Source of the DNA: Bog-756 sp963753905
GTDB taxonomy: Bacteria > Actinomycetota > Acidimicrobiia > Acidimicrobiales > RAAP-2
Assembly (NCBI GenBank): GCA_963753905.1
Contig: CAVWDZ010000002.1
Coordinates: forward strand, 372,001 to 436,000
Direction: 5' to 3'
DNA: 64,000 nt
The notes under the pieces are model-generated. The model ran no database searches. It saw nothing but the letters and a program-made list of their open reading frames with translations, and was not told the origin of the DNA. Shown piece after piece: positions 26,728 to 35,791 of the stretch. The first letter of the stretch is position 1; every line of letters starts with the position of its first letter. A program made the translations under genes and the position numbers.

Positions 26728-26834
26728 GTCAGACCCCTCATTACCCAGATGCGATCAACGGCAACCGGCCTTGATCGTAGAACTGTCCACCCGAGTCGAC
26801 CTGGCCTGCGTGTCCGAACCGCCAGCCGATCGGC

Positions 26835-27620
26835 TCAGCCGGGAAGCGGCGGCGGCGTGAAGTCGGGGTCTGTCTCGAAGAACTGGCGAGCGAGCGCCTC
26901 GAGCCCGGCGGCAAAGAGGGTCCACTCCTGTTCCTCGCCGTCGGGTCCGGTCGGCCGGGTGACCCACTCGATATGGCCGTTGACCCGCTGACGCAACGAG
27001 AACCCTTCGTTGAGGGCGGTCACGGCCATCACGAAGTGTCCGATCGTCCACGGCTGGCGGATGCGTTGCCCGAGGAGCGCAGCCAGGCCCGCGTAGGCCT
27101 CCCCCCAGAACTTGTCGACCGTCCCGTATGCGCTCCGGAGCGCGTCCTGGATCCGCCGACGCTCGTCGGGGAGTGCAGTCGCCGTCGCCATGGCCATGAC
27201 GCTGATCCACAGGGAGAAGCTGGTCGAGTCGGCGATGGCGGTGTTGCTGGCCTCGCCACCGACCCGGCACACCTCACCCAGCGCGTAGTCACGCGCCTCG
27301 GGGGTCGAGAGGTCGAGATGCCGGAACAGGTCGAGCAGAGCGTGCACGGTTCGCTCCGCCTCGGGCCGTTGCTCATCGTGGGCGATGGCAACCAGGACGT
27401 CGGTCTGGAAGTCCGCCTGGTTCTCCCAGACCCGCCTGATGACCGAGGCGTTGGTGATCCGGACGCCGGTCTGCTTTTCGACGCGGTCGAAGACCCGCTT
27501 GAAGGTGAGATTCGTGGAGTCGGTGTCGAGTCCCTCTTCGAGGAGGATCTCGCGGCCAGCCTCGAGCAGCGTGGCCCGCAGCTCCCCCCGGGTCAGCTGC
27601 GCCCGGCGCGGAGCGCTCAC
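26835..27620 (-). CDS. TetR-family-like transcriptional regulator
   Basis: A 261-residue protein with an N-terminal TetR-like helix-turn-helix (LRATLLEAGREILLEEGL, then FDRVEKQTGVRITNASVIRRVWENQADF) and a long all-helical effector domain ending in Pro residues. The turn region is longer than in typical TetR proteins. I chose the GTG at 27620 because AGAGGGAGA lies 1-9 nt upstream and a TACAAT -10 is 25 nt upstream; the longer frame to 27686 has neither. It may regulate the neighbouring catabolic genes or degV; this is not established. Confidence 0.75.
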   Translation of the reverse strand: MSAPRRAQLTRGELRATLLEAGREILLEEGLDTDSTNLTFKRVFDRVEKQTGVRITNASVIRRVWENQADFQTDVLVAIAHDEQRPEAERTVHALLDLFRHLDLSTPEARDYALGEVCRVGGEASNTAIADSTSFSLWISVMAMATATALPDERRRIQDALRSAYGTVDKFWGEAYAGLAALLGQRIRQPWTIGHFVMAVTALNEGFSLRQRVNGHIEWVTRPTGPDGEEQEWTLFAAGLEALARQFFETDPDFTPPPLPG

Positions 27621-27644
27621 ATCTCCCTCTGACTGCACGCCCCC

Positions 27645-27650
27645 ATTGTA
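27645..27650 (-). promoter_or_regulatory. Probable -10 (TACAAT) of the TetR-like gene
   Basis: TACAAT on the minus strand predicts a start near 27638 and an 18-nt leader containing the AGAGGGAGA site. It lies downstream of the alternative start at 27686 and so argues for the shorter protein. Confidence 0.4.
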
Positions 27651-27727
27651 CGGTATGACTCCCTGATCCCATCTGCGCTCCGCCACTCAGAGTGGCCACA
27701 GAATCCGGCGTCTCGTGAGGGCCGGGC

Positions 27728-28570
27728 TCAGGTCGCGTCGATCCAGCTGACTCCCAGGATCTCGGCCCCGCCGTGAACACCGATCACCGCGCCCAGCTCG
27801 CCGATGCGCAGGCTCGCCCGGGGGAAGCGCGGAGCGATCAGCTCGAGGAACTCCTCGAGGTCCGGGGCCCTGCCGTGCATGACCGCCACCTGCTCGATCG
27901 CCCCGGCCCCGACCATCCGCTCGTAGAGCATCTGCATGGCCCGCCTTCGGGTGCGCGGCTTGCCTGCCTCGTGGACGACGCCGCCGGTGATGTCGACCAT
28001 CGGCTTGATCGAGAGCATCGATCCCACCATCGCCCTCGCCCCGCCGATCCGTCCCCCCTTCTTCAGGTTCTCGAGCGTGTTGAGTGTCGCAAGCACATGG
28101 GTACGCGGGATGAGCTCGCCGACCCGCTTCAATACCGTGTCGATACCGGCTCGACCGGCGGCGGCCCGGGCGGCCTCGAGCACCAGGGTGCCCAGACCGC
28201 TCGAGACCGTCTTGGTGTCGATCACATGGACCGGCAGCTGTCCGTCACACGAAGCCGCCGCAGTCCTCGCTGACTGCACGGTGTTGGACAGATCGCTCGA
28301 GATGTTGAGACAGACCACCCCATCGGCGCCGGCATCGTGCGCATGTGCGAACGCCTGTTCGAACGCGCCCGGAGACGGGCAGGCGGTCTGGGGAAGTACC
28401 TCGGAGGCCGCCATCCTCCGGTAGAAGTCCTCGACGCTGAGGTCACGACCGTCGGTGAACTCGTCGTCCTCGAACCGGATGGTCAGTGGCACGATCTCGA
28501 TGTCGAGCTGCTCGATCTCGCCCGCCACGAGGTCGCAGGAACTGTCGGTCACGATATGTACTCCGGACAC
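27728..28570 (-). CDS. DegV-family fatty acid-binding protein
   Basis: A 280-residue DegV (FakB-like) protein that binds a fatty acid, in Firmicutes as partner of the FakA kinase. Motifs: HIVTDSSCDLV start with the lipid-head-binding TDSS, SQPSP-like CPSPGAFEQAF, LNISSDLSNTVQSAR, VIDTKTVSSGLG and the C-terminal HGRAP...GVHGG. The start is GTG at 28570 with GAGGAGAG upstream; a 21-residue longer frame is less likely. No FakA homologue is in the window. Confidence 0.92.
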   Translation of the reverse strand: MSGVHIVTDSSCDLVAGEIEQLDIEIVPLTIRFEDDEFTDGRDLSVEDFYRRMAASEVLPQTACPSPGAFEQAFAHAHDAGADGVVCLNISSDLSNTVQSARTAAASCDGQLPVHVIDTKTVSSGLGTLVLEAARAAAGRAGIDTVLKRVGELIPRTHVLATLNTLENLKKGGRIGGARAMVGSMLSIKPMVDITGGVVHEAGKPRTRRRAMQMLYERMVGAGAIEQVAVMHGRAPDLEEFLELIAPRFPRASLRIGELGAVIGVHGGAEILGVSWIDAT

Positions 28571-28755
28571 GGATTCGCTCTCCTCGCTGTGGCCAGCCAC
28601 CCAGGTGCCGGACGACAGCGAAAAGTCTGGCATCTCACCGCGCAGCCGGGCATCTCCTCCGAGTGCTGACCGGGGAATCCGGACTCCCGCGGAGCACGCC
28701 TTCTACGTTGGGGTCGCCTTCCGTTCGGGCCCGCCGACGGCGAGAGGAGCGACCG

Positions 28756-29559
28756 ATGTCCGACGCGCAGCCCCCTTCTCCGGACGACCCGTCAGCGGTC
28801 GATGCGGCCTCCGGCATGACCCACCGCATCCTGGGCACCGTGATGCCGGTGCTCCAGGTCGACCTCCAACCGGGCCAGAGCGTGGTCTCGCCGGGTGGCG
28901 AAGTGTCCTGGATGTCCTCGTCGATCGAGATGTCGACGTCCACCGCAGGTGCCGGGTCCAAAGGGGTCCTCGGGGCACTGAAGCGGACGGTGGCCGGGGG
29001 CGGGCTGTTCCTCACCCGGTACGAGACCGCCGGCGGCCCCGGCACGGTGTCGTTCGCCGCCAAGCTGCCCGGCGAGATCCGACCCGTCGCCATCGCGCCC
29101 GGCCGGGAGTACCTCGTGCACCGTCACGGCTTCCTGGCCGCCACCGCCGACGTCAACATCTCGATCGGCTTCCAGCAGAAGCTCGGTGCTGGGATCTTCG
29201 GGGGGAGCGGATTCATCCTCCAGCGGGTGACCGGCCAGGGCACCGCGTGGATCGAGCTGTCCGGTGAGCTCGTCGAGTACCACCTGGCCCCCGGTGAGAA
29301 CCTTCAGATCATTCCCGGCCATGTCGGGCTGTTCGACGCCGGCATGAATTTCGAGATCAAGATGGTGAAGGGCATCAAGAACCTGCTCTTCGGTGCAGAG
29401 ACACTCTTCCTCGCCTCACTGACCGGTCCTGGCATGGTCTGGCTGCAGACCATGCCGATCTCGCAGCTGGCTCAGGCCATCTCGCCGTACCTGCCGCAGC
29501 GCGAAGACGACAAGTCCGGCGGTCCCGGGGGCATCCTCGGAGGGCTGCTCAACAACTGA
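28756..29559 (+). CDS. AIM24/TIGR00266-family protein
   Basis: A 267-residue beta-sandwich protein of the AIM24 family, whose molecular role is unknown in bacteria. It shows the pseudo-repeat typical of the family: LQVDLQPGQSVVSPGGEVSWM, GLFLTRYETAGGPGTVSFAA, GEIRPVAIAPGREYLVHRHG, then LHLAPGE-like YHLAPGENLQIIPGHVGLF. Ends in a Gly-rich tail (SGGPGGILGGLLNN). ATG at 28756 with GAGAGGAG upstream; the longer open frame upstream is antisense to degV. Confidence 0.88.
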   Translation: MSDAQPPSPDDPSAVDAASGMTHRILGTVMPVLQVDLQPGQSVVSPGGEVSWMSSSIEMSTSTAGAGSKGVLGALKRTVAGGGLFLTRYETAGGPGTVSFAAKLPGEIRPVAIAPGREYLVHRHGFLAATADVNISIGFQQKLGAGIFGGSGFILQRVTGQGTAWIELSGELVEYHLAPGENLQIIPGHVGLFDAGMNFEIKMVKGIKNLLFGAETLFLASLTGPGMVWLQTMPISQLAQAISPYLPQREDDKSGGPGGILGGLLNN

Positions 29560-29594
29560 GCTGACGTCGGAGAGGCACGCGCGCACCAACGCAG

Positions 29595-30221
29595 CTAGGG
29601 ACGGCCGGCGAGCACCGCCACACCGTCGCCGGCGAGTCGAGCGTGCGCGCCCTTGCGCCCGACCATGGCGAGGACCAGCGCGACCATCGGGCCGCTCACC
29701 TCGGGACCGTCCCCCCACGACCAGTCGACGTCGGTGGCCTTCATCCGGACTCCGTCGATCCGTCGCTTGGCCCCGATCAGCAGGTTCGACTTCTTCCAGC
29801 TGTCCGCCACAGCGACGAGGGCGGCCTCCGGCACCTGGTGTTCCTGGCCGAGTGGCCGCCGGATGTCCTCACCGTGGGCCACGATCTCGCCGAGCATCGC
29901 CATCACCGGCGCAGGGGGATGGTTGGTGGTCGTGGTTCGGGCTCGGAGTCGCCGTACGAGCTCGTCGGGACCAAGGGTTCCGAGTCGCCGTGCCGCACGG
30001 TCCGCAAAGACGTTGAACCGGAGTCCGGCCTGGATCATCTCCTTGTAGAAATTGAGCGGCGTCTGCTCGGCCGCATGAAGGACGTGCCCGGCAACGTCCT
30101 GGACGCTCCAGCCCTCGCACCACGACGAGGAGGCCCACTGCTCGCTCGAGAGCCCCTCCCAGGTGTCCGCCATCTGCCCGCGCTCCTGGTGGATGTGCGT
30201 CCACGTCTCACCAGTATTCAT
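29595..30221 (-). CDS. MDMPI/DinB-like mycothiol-dependent enzyme family protein
   Basis: A 208-residue protein of the maleylpyruvate isomerase-like (MDMPI N-terminal) family, which uses mycothiol and a metal bound by three His. Visible: WCEGWSVQDVAGHVLHAAE (first metal ligand in VAGHV) and MLGEIVAHGEDIRRPLG (second region HGxDIRxPLG), both strong family markers. Substrate unknown. It supports a mycothiol-making actinobacterial host. ATG at 30221; a GAGGTGGGG upstream could serve as ribosome-binding site. Confidence 0.88.
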   Translation of the reverse strand: MNTGETWTHIHQERGQMADTWEGLSSEQWASSSWCEGWSVQDVAGHVLHAAEQTPLNFYKEMIQAGLRFNVFADRAARRLGTLGPDELVRRLRARTTTTNHPPAPVMAMLGEIVAHGEDIRRPLGQEHQVPEAALVAVADSWKKSNLLIGAKRRIDGVRMKATDVDWSWGDGPEVSGPMVALVLAMVGRKGAHARLAGDGVAVLAGRP

Positions 30222-30267
30222 GCAGACCCCACCTCGTTCGATGATCGGGCCACGCTACCAACGTGGC

Positions 30268-32241
30268 TCAGGTCACTGTGAAGGCTTTGGTGGAGATGAC
30301 CATCCCGGCCAGGCTCTTGACCGTGATGGGGCCGGTGCGCACGCCGGTGGGGACAGTGGCCTTCAACGTGGTGGTTGCCCGGGCATCGATTTTGGCGGCC
30401 ACCTTTCCAAAGGTGACCGAGGTCACCTCGGAGAGGTTGGTGCCGGTGATGGTGACGACCTTGCCAGGCGGACCCGAGGTCGGGCTGAAGCTCGCGATGG
30501 TGGGGACTTTGGATGCCAGTCGCCATTTCGGGTCCCCCGCCGGGAAGCGGAGACTGGCGGTGATGCTGCCTCCCGATTCGGTGATCGAGAAATAGCAGGG
30601 ATCGGGAGGAAGCACCGTGCTGCAGCGCTTGAGGATGGTCGCAGGGGGAGGTGAAGCGCCGACCGGCTGGTAGATGATCTTGATGCCTGCGACGCTCGGC
30701 AGTTTGTGGACGGTATTCGTCACATCCACGGAGCCGGTCAACCCCTTGTCTATGAGCGTGGCGGTCGGGGCGATCGCCGGGTACCCGGGAACCTTGAGGG
30801 ATTGGGGCGACACAGAGAGCGCAATTGTGGCCTTCTTCGCGGCGGACTTCACCCCATTGACCGACACGCTCTGCGTCTTGGAGGTCACGTTCGCCTTGCA
30901 AGACGTGGTTCCCGTGGCACACGAGGTGATCACGAAGGTCGCAGTCGCCACCGCCTGGGGACCGCCATTGCGACTCATGGTCTGACCCGTGAACACCTGC
31001 GTTGTCGAGGTCCCCGCCGAGTCCGTCTCGGTGACCGATGCGGTGATCGTCCCACCCGAGCCGTAGGTGTGGGTGGTGGTGGGCGTCGCCGTCGTCGCCG
31101 ATGTCCCGTCTCCAAAGATCCAATGGTAGGAGACGATCGGGGAGGAGCTGGAGGTCGAGGCGGAGGCGTTGAAGCTGGTGGGGGACCCGACCGGCGCCGG
31201 GGTCACCGAAAGCGCGGCCTGGGGGGCCTGGTCTGGTTCGAGCGCCACGCCGAGGAGCTGGCTTCCTGCGGATACCGAGGAGACCGCATCGGTGGTGGTG
31301 TTGATGAAGTAGACGGCCCCGCTCCCATCGGCGGCCCACACGGTGCCGCCCCCTGGTTCAACGGCGACAGCGTTGAGATCAGACCCGACCGAGATGGCAG
31401 TCCCCGCCGTGTCGGTCAGGAGGTCGACCGGGATCACCGAGTTGAAATAGGCGACGTAAGCGGTCGACCCGCCCGGGCTGACCGCGACCGTTTCGGTGGG
31501 GGTACCGACCGGAATCGAAGTGATCGAATGGCTCGCAGTGTTGATTGCTTGAAGCGAGTCGATGTCATTGCAGGACACATAGGCGGTCGACCCGCCCGGG
31601 GCCATTGCGATGCCGGTGGGAACGCAGAAGGGGTAGAAGGTGCTGCTGACCGTCTCCGTTGCAGTGTTGATGACCGAGATGCTCGAGGTGCCGCCAGCGT
31701 TCTGACTTCCCACCCAGACGGCCGATCCGTTGGGGGTGACCGCGACAGCGACCGGCTGGTTCCCGACGGTGATCGTGGCAGTCACCTTGTTGGTGGCGCG
31801 GTTGATCACCGACACGGTGCCGTCAGGGAAATTGGCGACGTAGACGGTCGACCCGTCCGGACTGACGGCGATGGCATCGGGAAAGCTGCCGACCGCGATC
31901 GCTGAGCCGAAGGTGTCCGTGGCCGTGTTGAGCGGCGTGACCGTGGAAGTGCCGCCCTCGGCCACATACGCGGTCGACCCGTCGGGCGAGATGGCGATAG
32001 CAGAGGGGTCCCCAGAACTCGGCGCGGGGATCTCGGTGTCCGCCGTGTATGGCGGTGTCCCGGCGTGGGGCACGAACGGGATCACCCCGTTGCCCATGTC
32101 GTCGACGACGTACCCGAACGCGAGGGGGCCCGCGCCAGCAGCGGGCAGATCGGTGCGCACCGCTTGGGCCATGGTCAGCCCAACTGCCGCGACGACACAG
32201 ACGAGAGTCGCGGTGGTCCGCATCCGCAGATGCTCGGTCAT
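30268..32241 (-). CDS. Secreted beta-propeller protein with PKD and IPT/TIG domains
   Basis: A 657-residue exported protein. Signal peptide (1-27: MRTTATLVCVVAAVGLTMAQ), then seven or so YVTN/NHL-type propeller repeats with the recurring SPDGSTxYVA motif (about 40-335), a PKD domain (about 338-420: VSYHWIFGDGTSATT with the W-x-FGDG core), a beta region containing two Cys (about 430-570), and a C-terminal IPT/TIG domain (about 575-657: FSPTSGPPGKVVTITGTNLS). No anchor or LPXTG. Likely a surface or extracellular binding protein. ATG at 32241 with GGAGGGG. Its TIG domain resembles that of the beta-helix protein at 57969. Confidence 0.9.
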   Translation of the reverse strand: MTEHLRMRTTATLVCVVAAVGLTMAQAVRTDLPAAGAGPLAFGYVVDDMGNGVIPFVPHAGTPPYTADTEIPAPSSGDPSAIAISPDGSTAYVAEGGTSTVTPLNTATDTFGSAIAVGSFPDAIAVSPDGSTVYVANFPDGTVSVINRATNKVTATITVGNQPVAVAVTPNGSAVWVGSQNAGGTSSISVINTATETVSSTFYPFCVPTGIAMAPGGSTAYVSCNDIDSLQAINTASHSITSIPVGTPTETVAVSPGGSTAYVAYFNSVIPVDLLTDTAGTAISVGSDLNAVAVEPGGGTVWAADGSGAVYFINTTTDAVSSVSAGSQLLGVALEPDQAPQAALSVTPAPVGSPTSFNASASTSSSSPIVSYHWIFGDGTSATTATPTTTHTYGSGGTITASVTETDSAGTSTTQVFTGQTMSRNGGPQAVATATFVITSCATGTTSCKANVTSKTQSVSVNGVKSAAKKATIALSVSPQSLKVPGYPAIAPTATLIDKGLTGSVDVTNTVHKLPSVAGIKIIYQPVGASPPPATILKRCSTVLPPDPCYFSITESGGSITASLRFPAGDPKWRLASKVPTIASFSPTSGPPGKVVTITGTNLSEVTSVTFGKVAAKIDARATTTLKATVPTGVRTGPITVKSLAGMVISTKAFTVT

Positions 32242-32616
32242 GATCCCCTCCGTCCGCTCGTTCGCTCGCCGACCGCGTCCGAGTGGGAAACCCGACTGCA
32301 TCTTCCCCTCACGCCAGCAACCACGCCGCCGCCTCACCGAACAAGGCTTCAGATATCCCCGAGCCCCGACCACTAGTTCGCTGTACCCCCATGTGGTCAT
32401 AACATGGCGCGCCCATTCCGGCAAGCGAAATGTTGGTGACGCTATTCAGCGCACAGCTGGTATCGATGGTGACGGAGCACACCTGGTGGCGATGGCCGAA
32501 TTCACAGATCGCCAGTGCCGTGCGCACCTGCATTGCCGGGTCTACGCTCCGCTCGCGAGGGGTCCGAACCAAGGACGGAGCATGACGCATGCGCGCCGGC
32601 CGCCAGGGGGGACCGG
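32242..32616. other. Divergent intergenic region, 375 nt
   Basis: Between the secreted propeller gene and the SfLAP-like transporter gene, transcribed apart. It contains the GGAGGGG site of the former and the CAGGGGGG site of the latter. A short dyad CATGT (32390-32394) and ACATG (32402-32406) lies in a locally A+T-richer patch and could be an operator. No gene or RNA fold that I recognise; no GTTCACC repeats on either strand. Confidence 0.4.
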
Positions 32617-33273
32617 GTGATCGTCCTCAACCTCGTGCTGATCGGACTTGCCATCACCCTCGAGCCGATCCCCCTGACCGCCTTCATCCTCGTGCTCGCC
32701 TCCCGCGGGGGCGTCGTCAAGGGCGCGGCGTTCATCTTCGGCTGGCTCGCCTCGCTGGCCGTGGTGGTCGCGGGGACGCTCCTCATCACCGGGAACAACC
32801 CGCCGAAACCGAGCACGGCGCCGACCCTGGCGGCCCTCGCAGTCAAGCTGGTGATCGGAGTCGTGCTGGTGGGCATCGCCGTCCGGCGCCGCAAACGGAT
32901 GAGCCTCCCGAAGAAACCGAAGCAGCCACCCAAGTGGCAGACGGGCATCGACCAGATGTCCCCATGGTTTGCCATGGCGCTCGGACCGCTCGTCCAGCCA
33001 TGGGGTCTGGTGGCCGCGGGGGTGGCGGTCATCGTGGACGCCAAGCTGACCTCCGTGCAGAGCTCATTCGCGCTGATCGCCTTCTGCCTGCTGGCGAGCG
33101 GGACCTACCTGATCATGGAGATCTACGCTGCGCTCCGACCCGATCCGACCCAGGCCTTCCTGGACCGGACCCGGACGTGGATCGACACCCACACCGACCA
33201 GGTGATCATCGCGGTCTCACTCGGGTTGGGGCTCTGGCTGATCGTCCAGAGCACCTACTTCCTTGTCACCTGA
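32617..33273 (+). CDS. SfLAP/GAP-family membrane protein
   Basis: A 218-residue protein with six predicted membrane helices of the GAP (Sap, sulfolipid-1-addressing protein) family. Features: VLIGLAITLEPIPLTAFILVLAS with the conserved Glu-Pro-Ile/Pro, KGAAFIFGWLASLAV, a Lys/Arg-rich cytoplasmic loop (RRRKRMSLPKKPKQPPKW), FAMALGPLVQPWGLVAAGVAVI, and FLLATYLIMEIY-like LASGTYLIMEIY. In mycobacteria the family affects lipid export; the substrate here is unknown. Start GTG 32617 with AGGGGGG upstream rather than the longer open frame. Confidence 0.85.
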   Translation: MIVLNLVLIGLAITLEPIPLTAFILVLASRGGVVKGAAFIFGWLASLAVVVAGTLLITGNNPPKPSTAPTLAALAVKLVIGVVLVGIAVRRRKRMSLPKKPKQPPKWQTGIDQMSPWFAMALGPLVQPWGLVAAGVAVIVDAKLTSVQSSFALIAFCLLASGTYLIMEIYAALRPDPTQAFLDRTRTWIDTHTDQVIIAVSLGLGLWLIVQSTYFLVT

Positions 33274-33310
33274 GACGGCCGTGATCGGAGGTTTCGAACG
33301 CCCGCATCGG

Positions 33311-33412
33311 TACCCTGGACCGGTGACCCCGTCCGACCGATCCCCGGCAGGCGGAGCGGCGGGCGTCCGGGTCGTGGCGCGCCGGCCTGCATCCGCAACG
33401 GACGCCGGCTGA
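33311..33412 (+). other. TACCCT -10 and possible 29-codon leader ORF before the MFS gene
   Basis: TACCCT (33311-33316) ends 6 nt before a GTG at 33323, which opens a 29-codon frame (MTPSDRSPAGGAAGVRVVAR, then RPASATDAG) ending in TGA at 33412, 15 nt before the transporter start. The arrangement mimics that upstream of the enoyl-CoA hydratase. The peptide is Ala/Arg/Gly-rich and may be no more than a leader. Confidence 0.3.
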
Positions 33413-33427
33413 CGGGTCGGCATCCCC

Positions 33428-34900
33428 GTGTTGCGTTTCGACACACCGGCGGGCCGCTGGGTCATCGTCGCCACCGTGCTCGGCTCGGGCATGGCCGCCA
33501 TCGATGCGACCGTGGTGGGGATCGCCCTCCCCACCATCGGCCGGCAGTTCCATGCGGCGGTCGGCACCCTCCAGTGGGTGGTCACCGGCTACACGCTCGC
33601 CATGGCAGCACTACTCCTGCTCGGAGGCTCCCTCGGGGACCGTTACGGACGCCGCCTGATCTTCTGCATCGGTGCGACCTGGTTCGCCGTCGCCTCGGCG
33701 GCGTGCGCGCTCGCGCCAGACACCGGCGTCCTCATCGCGACCCGGGTCCTCCAGGGTGTGGGGGCAGCCCTCCTCACTCCTGGCAGCCTGGCCATCCTCC
33801 AGGCGTCGTTCGAGCACGAGGACCGTGGCCGGGCCATCGGGGCGTGGTCCGGGCTCGGTGGCGTGGCCACCGCAGCGGGGCCGCTCCTCGGGGGCTACCT
33901 CATCACTGCCGCATCATGGCGCTGGATCTTCCTCATCAACGTACCCGTAGGCGCCCTGGTGCTCTACCTGTCCGCTCGTCATGTCCCCGAGTCACGCGAC
34001 CCTACGGCCGACCAACCGATCGACGTCGTGGGTGCGGTGCTCGCCACCCTCGGCCTCGCCGGGATCACCTTCGGCCTCATCGAAGGGCCCGCTCAAGGGT
34101 GGGACGACCCGACCGTGCTCGCCATGCTGGGCATCGGCGTCGTGGCCTCGGTCGCGTTCGTGTGGGTGGAGCGCGCCTCGCCGGCGCCCATGCTCCCACT
34201 CGCGGTCTTCCGGGTGCGCCAGTTCACGGTGACCAACGTGGTCACCTTCATCGTCTACGCGGCCCTCGGCGGCGGGCTCTTCCTCCTTCCGGTCCAGCTC
34301 CAGGTCACCGGCGGCTACTCGCCGCTCGAATCCGGACTCGCCCTCCTGCCCCTGACCGTGGTCATGCTCCTCCTGTCGGCCCGTTCGGGCCGGCTGGCCA
34401 CCCGCATCGGTCCGCGCCTGCAGATGAGCGTGGGTCCGGTGGTGGTGGGTGCCGGGCTCGCCCTCCTCGGTCGGCTCAGCACCGACACCTCCTATCTCAC
34501 CGGTGCCCTCCCGGGGATCCTCGTCTTCGCCCTCGGCCTCGCGATCACCGTCGCCCCCCTCACCGCAACGGCCCTCGGAGCTGTACCCGACGAGCATTCA
34601 GGCCTCGCGTCCGCCGTCAACAACTCGGTGGCACGGGTCGGCGGACTCATTGCGGTGTCGGTGCTCCCGGCGCTGGCCGGGATCTCCGGGTCCGGGTATC
34701 TCGATCCGGCCACCCTGTCGGCCGGATTCCAGACCGCAGTCCGGATCGCGGGCGTCCTCTGCGTCGTCGGCGGGGTGGTCGCCGCCGTCGGCATCCGCAA
34801 CCCGGATCGCACCCCTTCGGCAACAGGCCCCGAGGAGGGACAGCCGGCCGCGTGCGCCTACTGCGCGCTCGACGCCGTACCGCTGACCAGCGAGGCCTGA
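33428..34900 (+). CDS. DHA2-family MFS drug exporter
   Basis: A 490-residue, 14-helix proton antiporter of the EmrB/QacA (DHA2) family. Diagnostic segments: MAAIDATVVGIALPTIGRQF (motif D1 with Asp in helix 1), LQWVVTGYTLAMAALLLLGG, GSLGDRYGRRLIFCIG (motif A), RVLQGVGAALLTPGSLAIL (motif C-like), and GGVATAAGPLLGGYLI. Substrate cannot be told from sequence. GTG start at 33428. No dedicated regulator lies beside it. The C-terminus has two Cys (ACAYCALD). Confidence 0.93.
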   Translation: MLRFDTPAGRWVIVATVLGSGMAAIDATVVGIALPTIGRQFHAAVGTLQWVVTGYTLAMAALLLLGGSLGDRYGRRLIFCIGATWFAVASAACALAPDTGVLIATRVLQGVGAALLTPGSLAILQASFEHEDRGRAIGAWSGLGGVATAAGPLLGGYLITAASWRWIFLINVPVGALVLYLSARHVPESRDPTADQPIDVVGAVLATLGLAGITFGLIEGPAQGWDDPTVLAMLGIGVVASVAFVWVERASPAPMLPLAVFRVRQFTVTNVVTFIVYAALGGGLFLLPVQLQVTGGYSPLESGLALLPLTVVMLLLSARSGRLATRIGPRLQMSVGPVVVGAGLALLGRLSTDTSYLTGALPGILVFALGLAITVAPLTATALGAVPDEHSGLASAVNNSVARVGGLIAVSVLPALAGISGSGYLDPATLSAGFQTAVRIAGVLCVVGGVVAAVGIRNPDRTPSATGPEEGQPAACAYCALDAVPLTSEA

Positions 34901-34919
34901 CGCTCACGAGGGGGAGCGT

Positions 34920-35231
34920 TCAGGTGGACTCGCCGATCCACGCCAGGTACCCGGCCGCACCGCCGGCGATCTCGAAGATGAGGACCTCCGGCGTCTCGTA
35001 GGGGTGCGCGTCAACGACTGCATCGACCACCGCTCCCGCCAGATCGGCCCGGGTCTTGAGCAGGATCAGCCACTCGTCGGCGCGTACCACCGCGCCCTGC
35101 CAGCGGTAGTTGCTCACGAGGGGGCCGAGCCGCTGGCCACAGGCCACCAGCCGCGACTCCAACAGCGCTGCCACGATGGCGTCTGCCCGGCCCGGATCGT
35201 CGATGGAGAACTGAATCTGGACGAAGGTCAA
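34920..35231 (-). CDS. cutA: CutA1-like divalent ion tolerance protein
   Basis: A 103-residue trimeric CutA. It matches VQIQFSIDDPGRADAIVAAL, LLESRLVACGQRLGPLVSNYRW, ADEWLILLKTR and AHPYETPEVLIFEI, all core elements of the family (copper tolerance in E. coli, function still debated). The start is an unusual TTG at 35231, fixed by a TTGA overlap with the stop of the DUF2510 gene. There is no separate ribosome-binding site, so translation is likely by coupling. Confidence 0.9.
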   Translation of the reverse strand: MTFVQIQFSIDDPGRADAIVAALLESRLVACGQRLGPLVSNYRWQGAVVRADEWLILLKTRADLAGAVVDAVVDAHPYETPEVLIFEIAGGAAGYLAWIGEST

Positions 35232-35569
35232 CGGGCCCGCGGCGCCGGCGGGGGATCGGTGCCCGGCACCCCCGCATCGGCCACCTGCTCCGTCCACGCC
35301 GTGCCCGACCAGTACCGCTGCTCGTGACGGACGAACGGGTCGGTGAACCACCCCGCCGCCGTGCCCGTCGCGGAGGTCGGTTCGACCACTGACCCGGTCG
35401 CGCCGGGGTCGGTCGGCCGCATACCGCTGCCGGCGGTGAACGAGCGTCCGGCCCCGGGGAATCCGGCAGGACCCCGGGTACCTCTGCGCCGCCGGGACGA
35501 GAAATATCGCATTGCCGCGGTCACGCCGAAGACGAGGATGACGACCCACCCCGCTCGGCCCTGGTACAT
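35228..35569 (-). CDS. DUF2510 protein with N-terminal membrane helix
   Basis: A 113-residue protein. One membrane helix (about 6-21: AGWVVILVFGVTAAMRYF) is followed by a basic stretch (SSRRRRG), a flexible Gly/Thr/Pro-rich linker and, at 73-95, the DUF2510 motif WFTDPFVRHEQRYWSGTAWT (usually GWYxDPxxPxxxRYWDGxxWT). DUF2510 is a short actinobacterial membrane-associated motif without known role. Coupled to cutA by a 4-nt overlap. Confidence 0.8.
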   Translation of the reverse strand: MYQGRAGWVVILVFGVTAAMRYFSSRRRRGTRGPAGFPGAGRSFTAGSGMRPTDPGATGSVVEPTSATGTAAGWFTDPFVRHEQRYWSGTAWTEQVADAGVPGTDPPPAPRAR

Positions 35570-35791
35570 GGGTGCAGTGTAGGACCCGTACCCGCCCCGC
35601 GGTCATCGCCGACACGGACCGATGCGGGCTGACGGGGGAGCACGGGACATTCCGGGCCTGCTCAACCGGGCCGTGGTCGGTCGGCCGTGGGACGGTGGGG
35701 CGTATCCTGGACAACCCCCAGCTAGCGATCGGAATCGTCTGACCGCTACGGTGGCGCAACCAAACCGGACGGACAAGACGGAAGCAGGACG

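Noticed and set aside
21925..26834. Genomic island with tRNA-derived att duplication
   Set aside because: No second copy of the tRNA-Gly 3' end was seen and no tyrosine integrase gene is present, so only an accessory region with an IS remnant can be supported.
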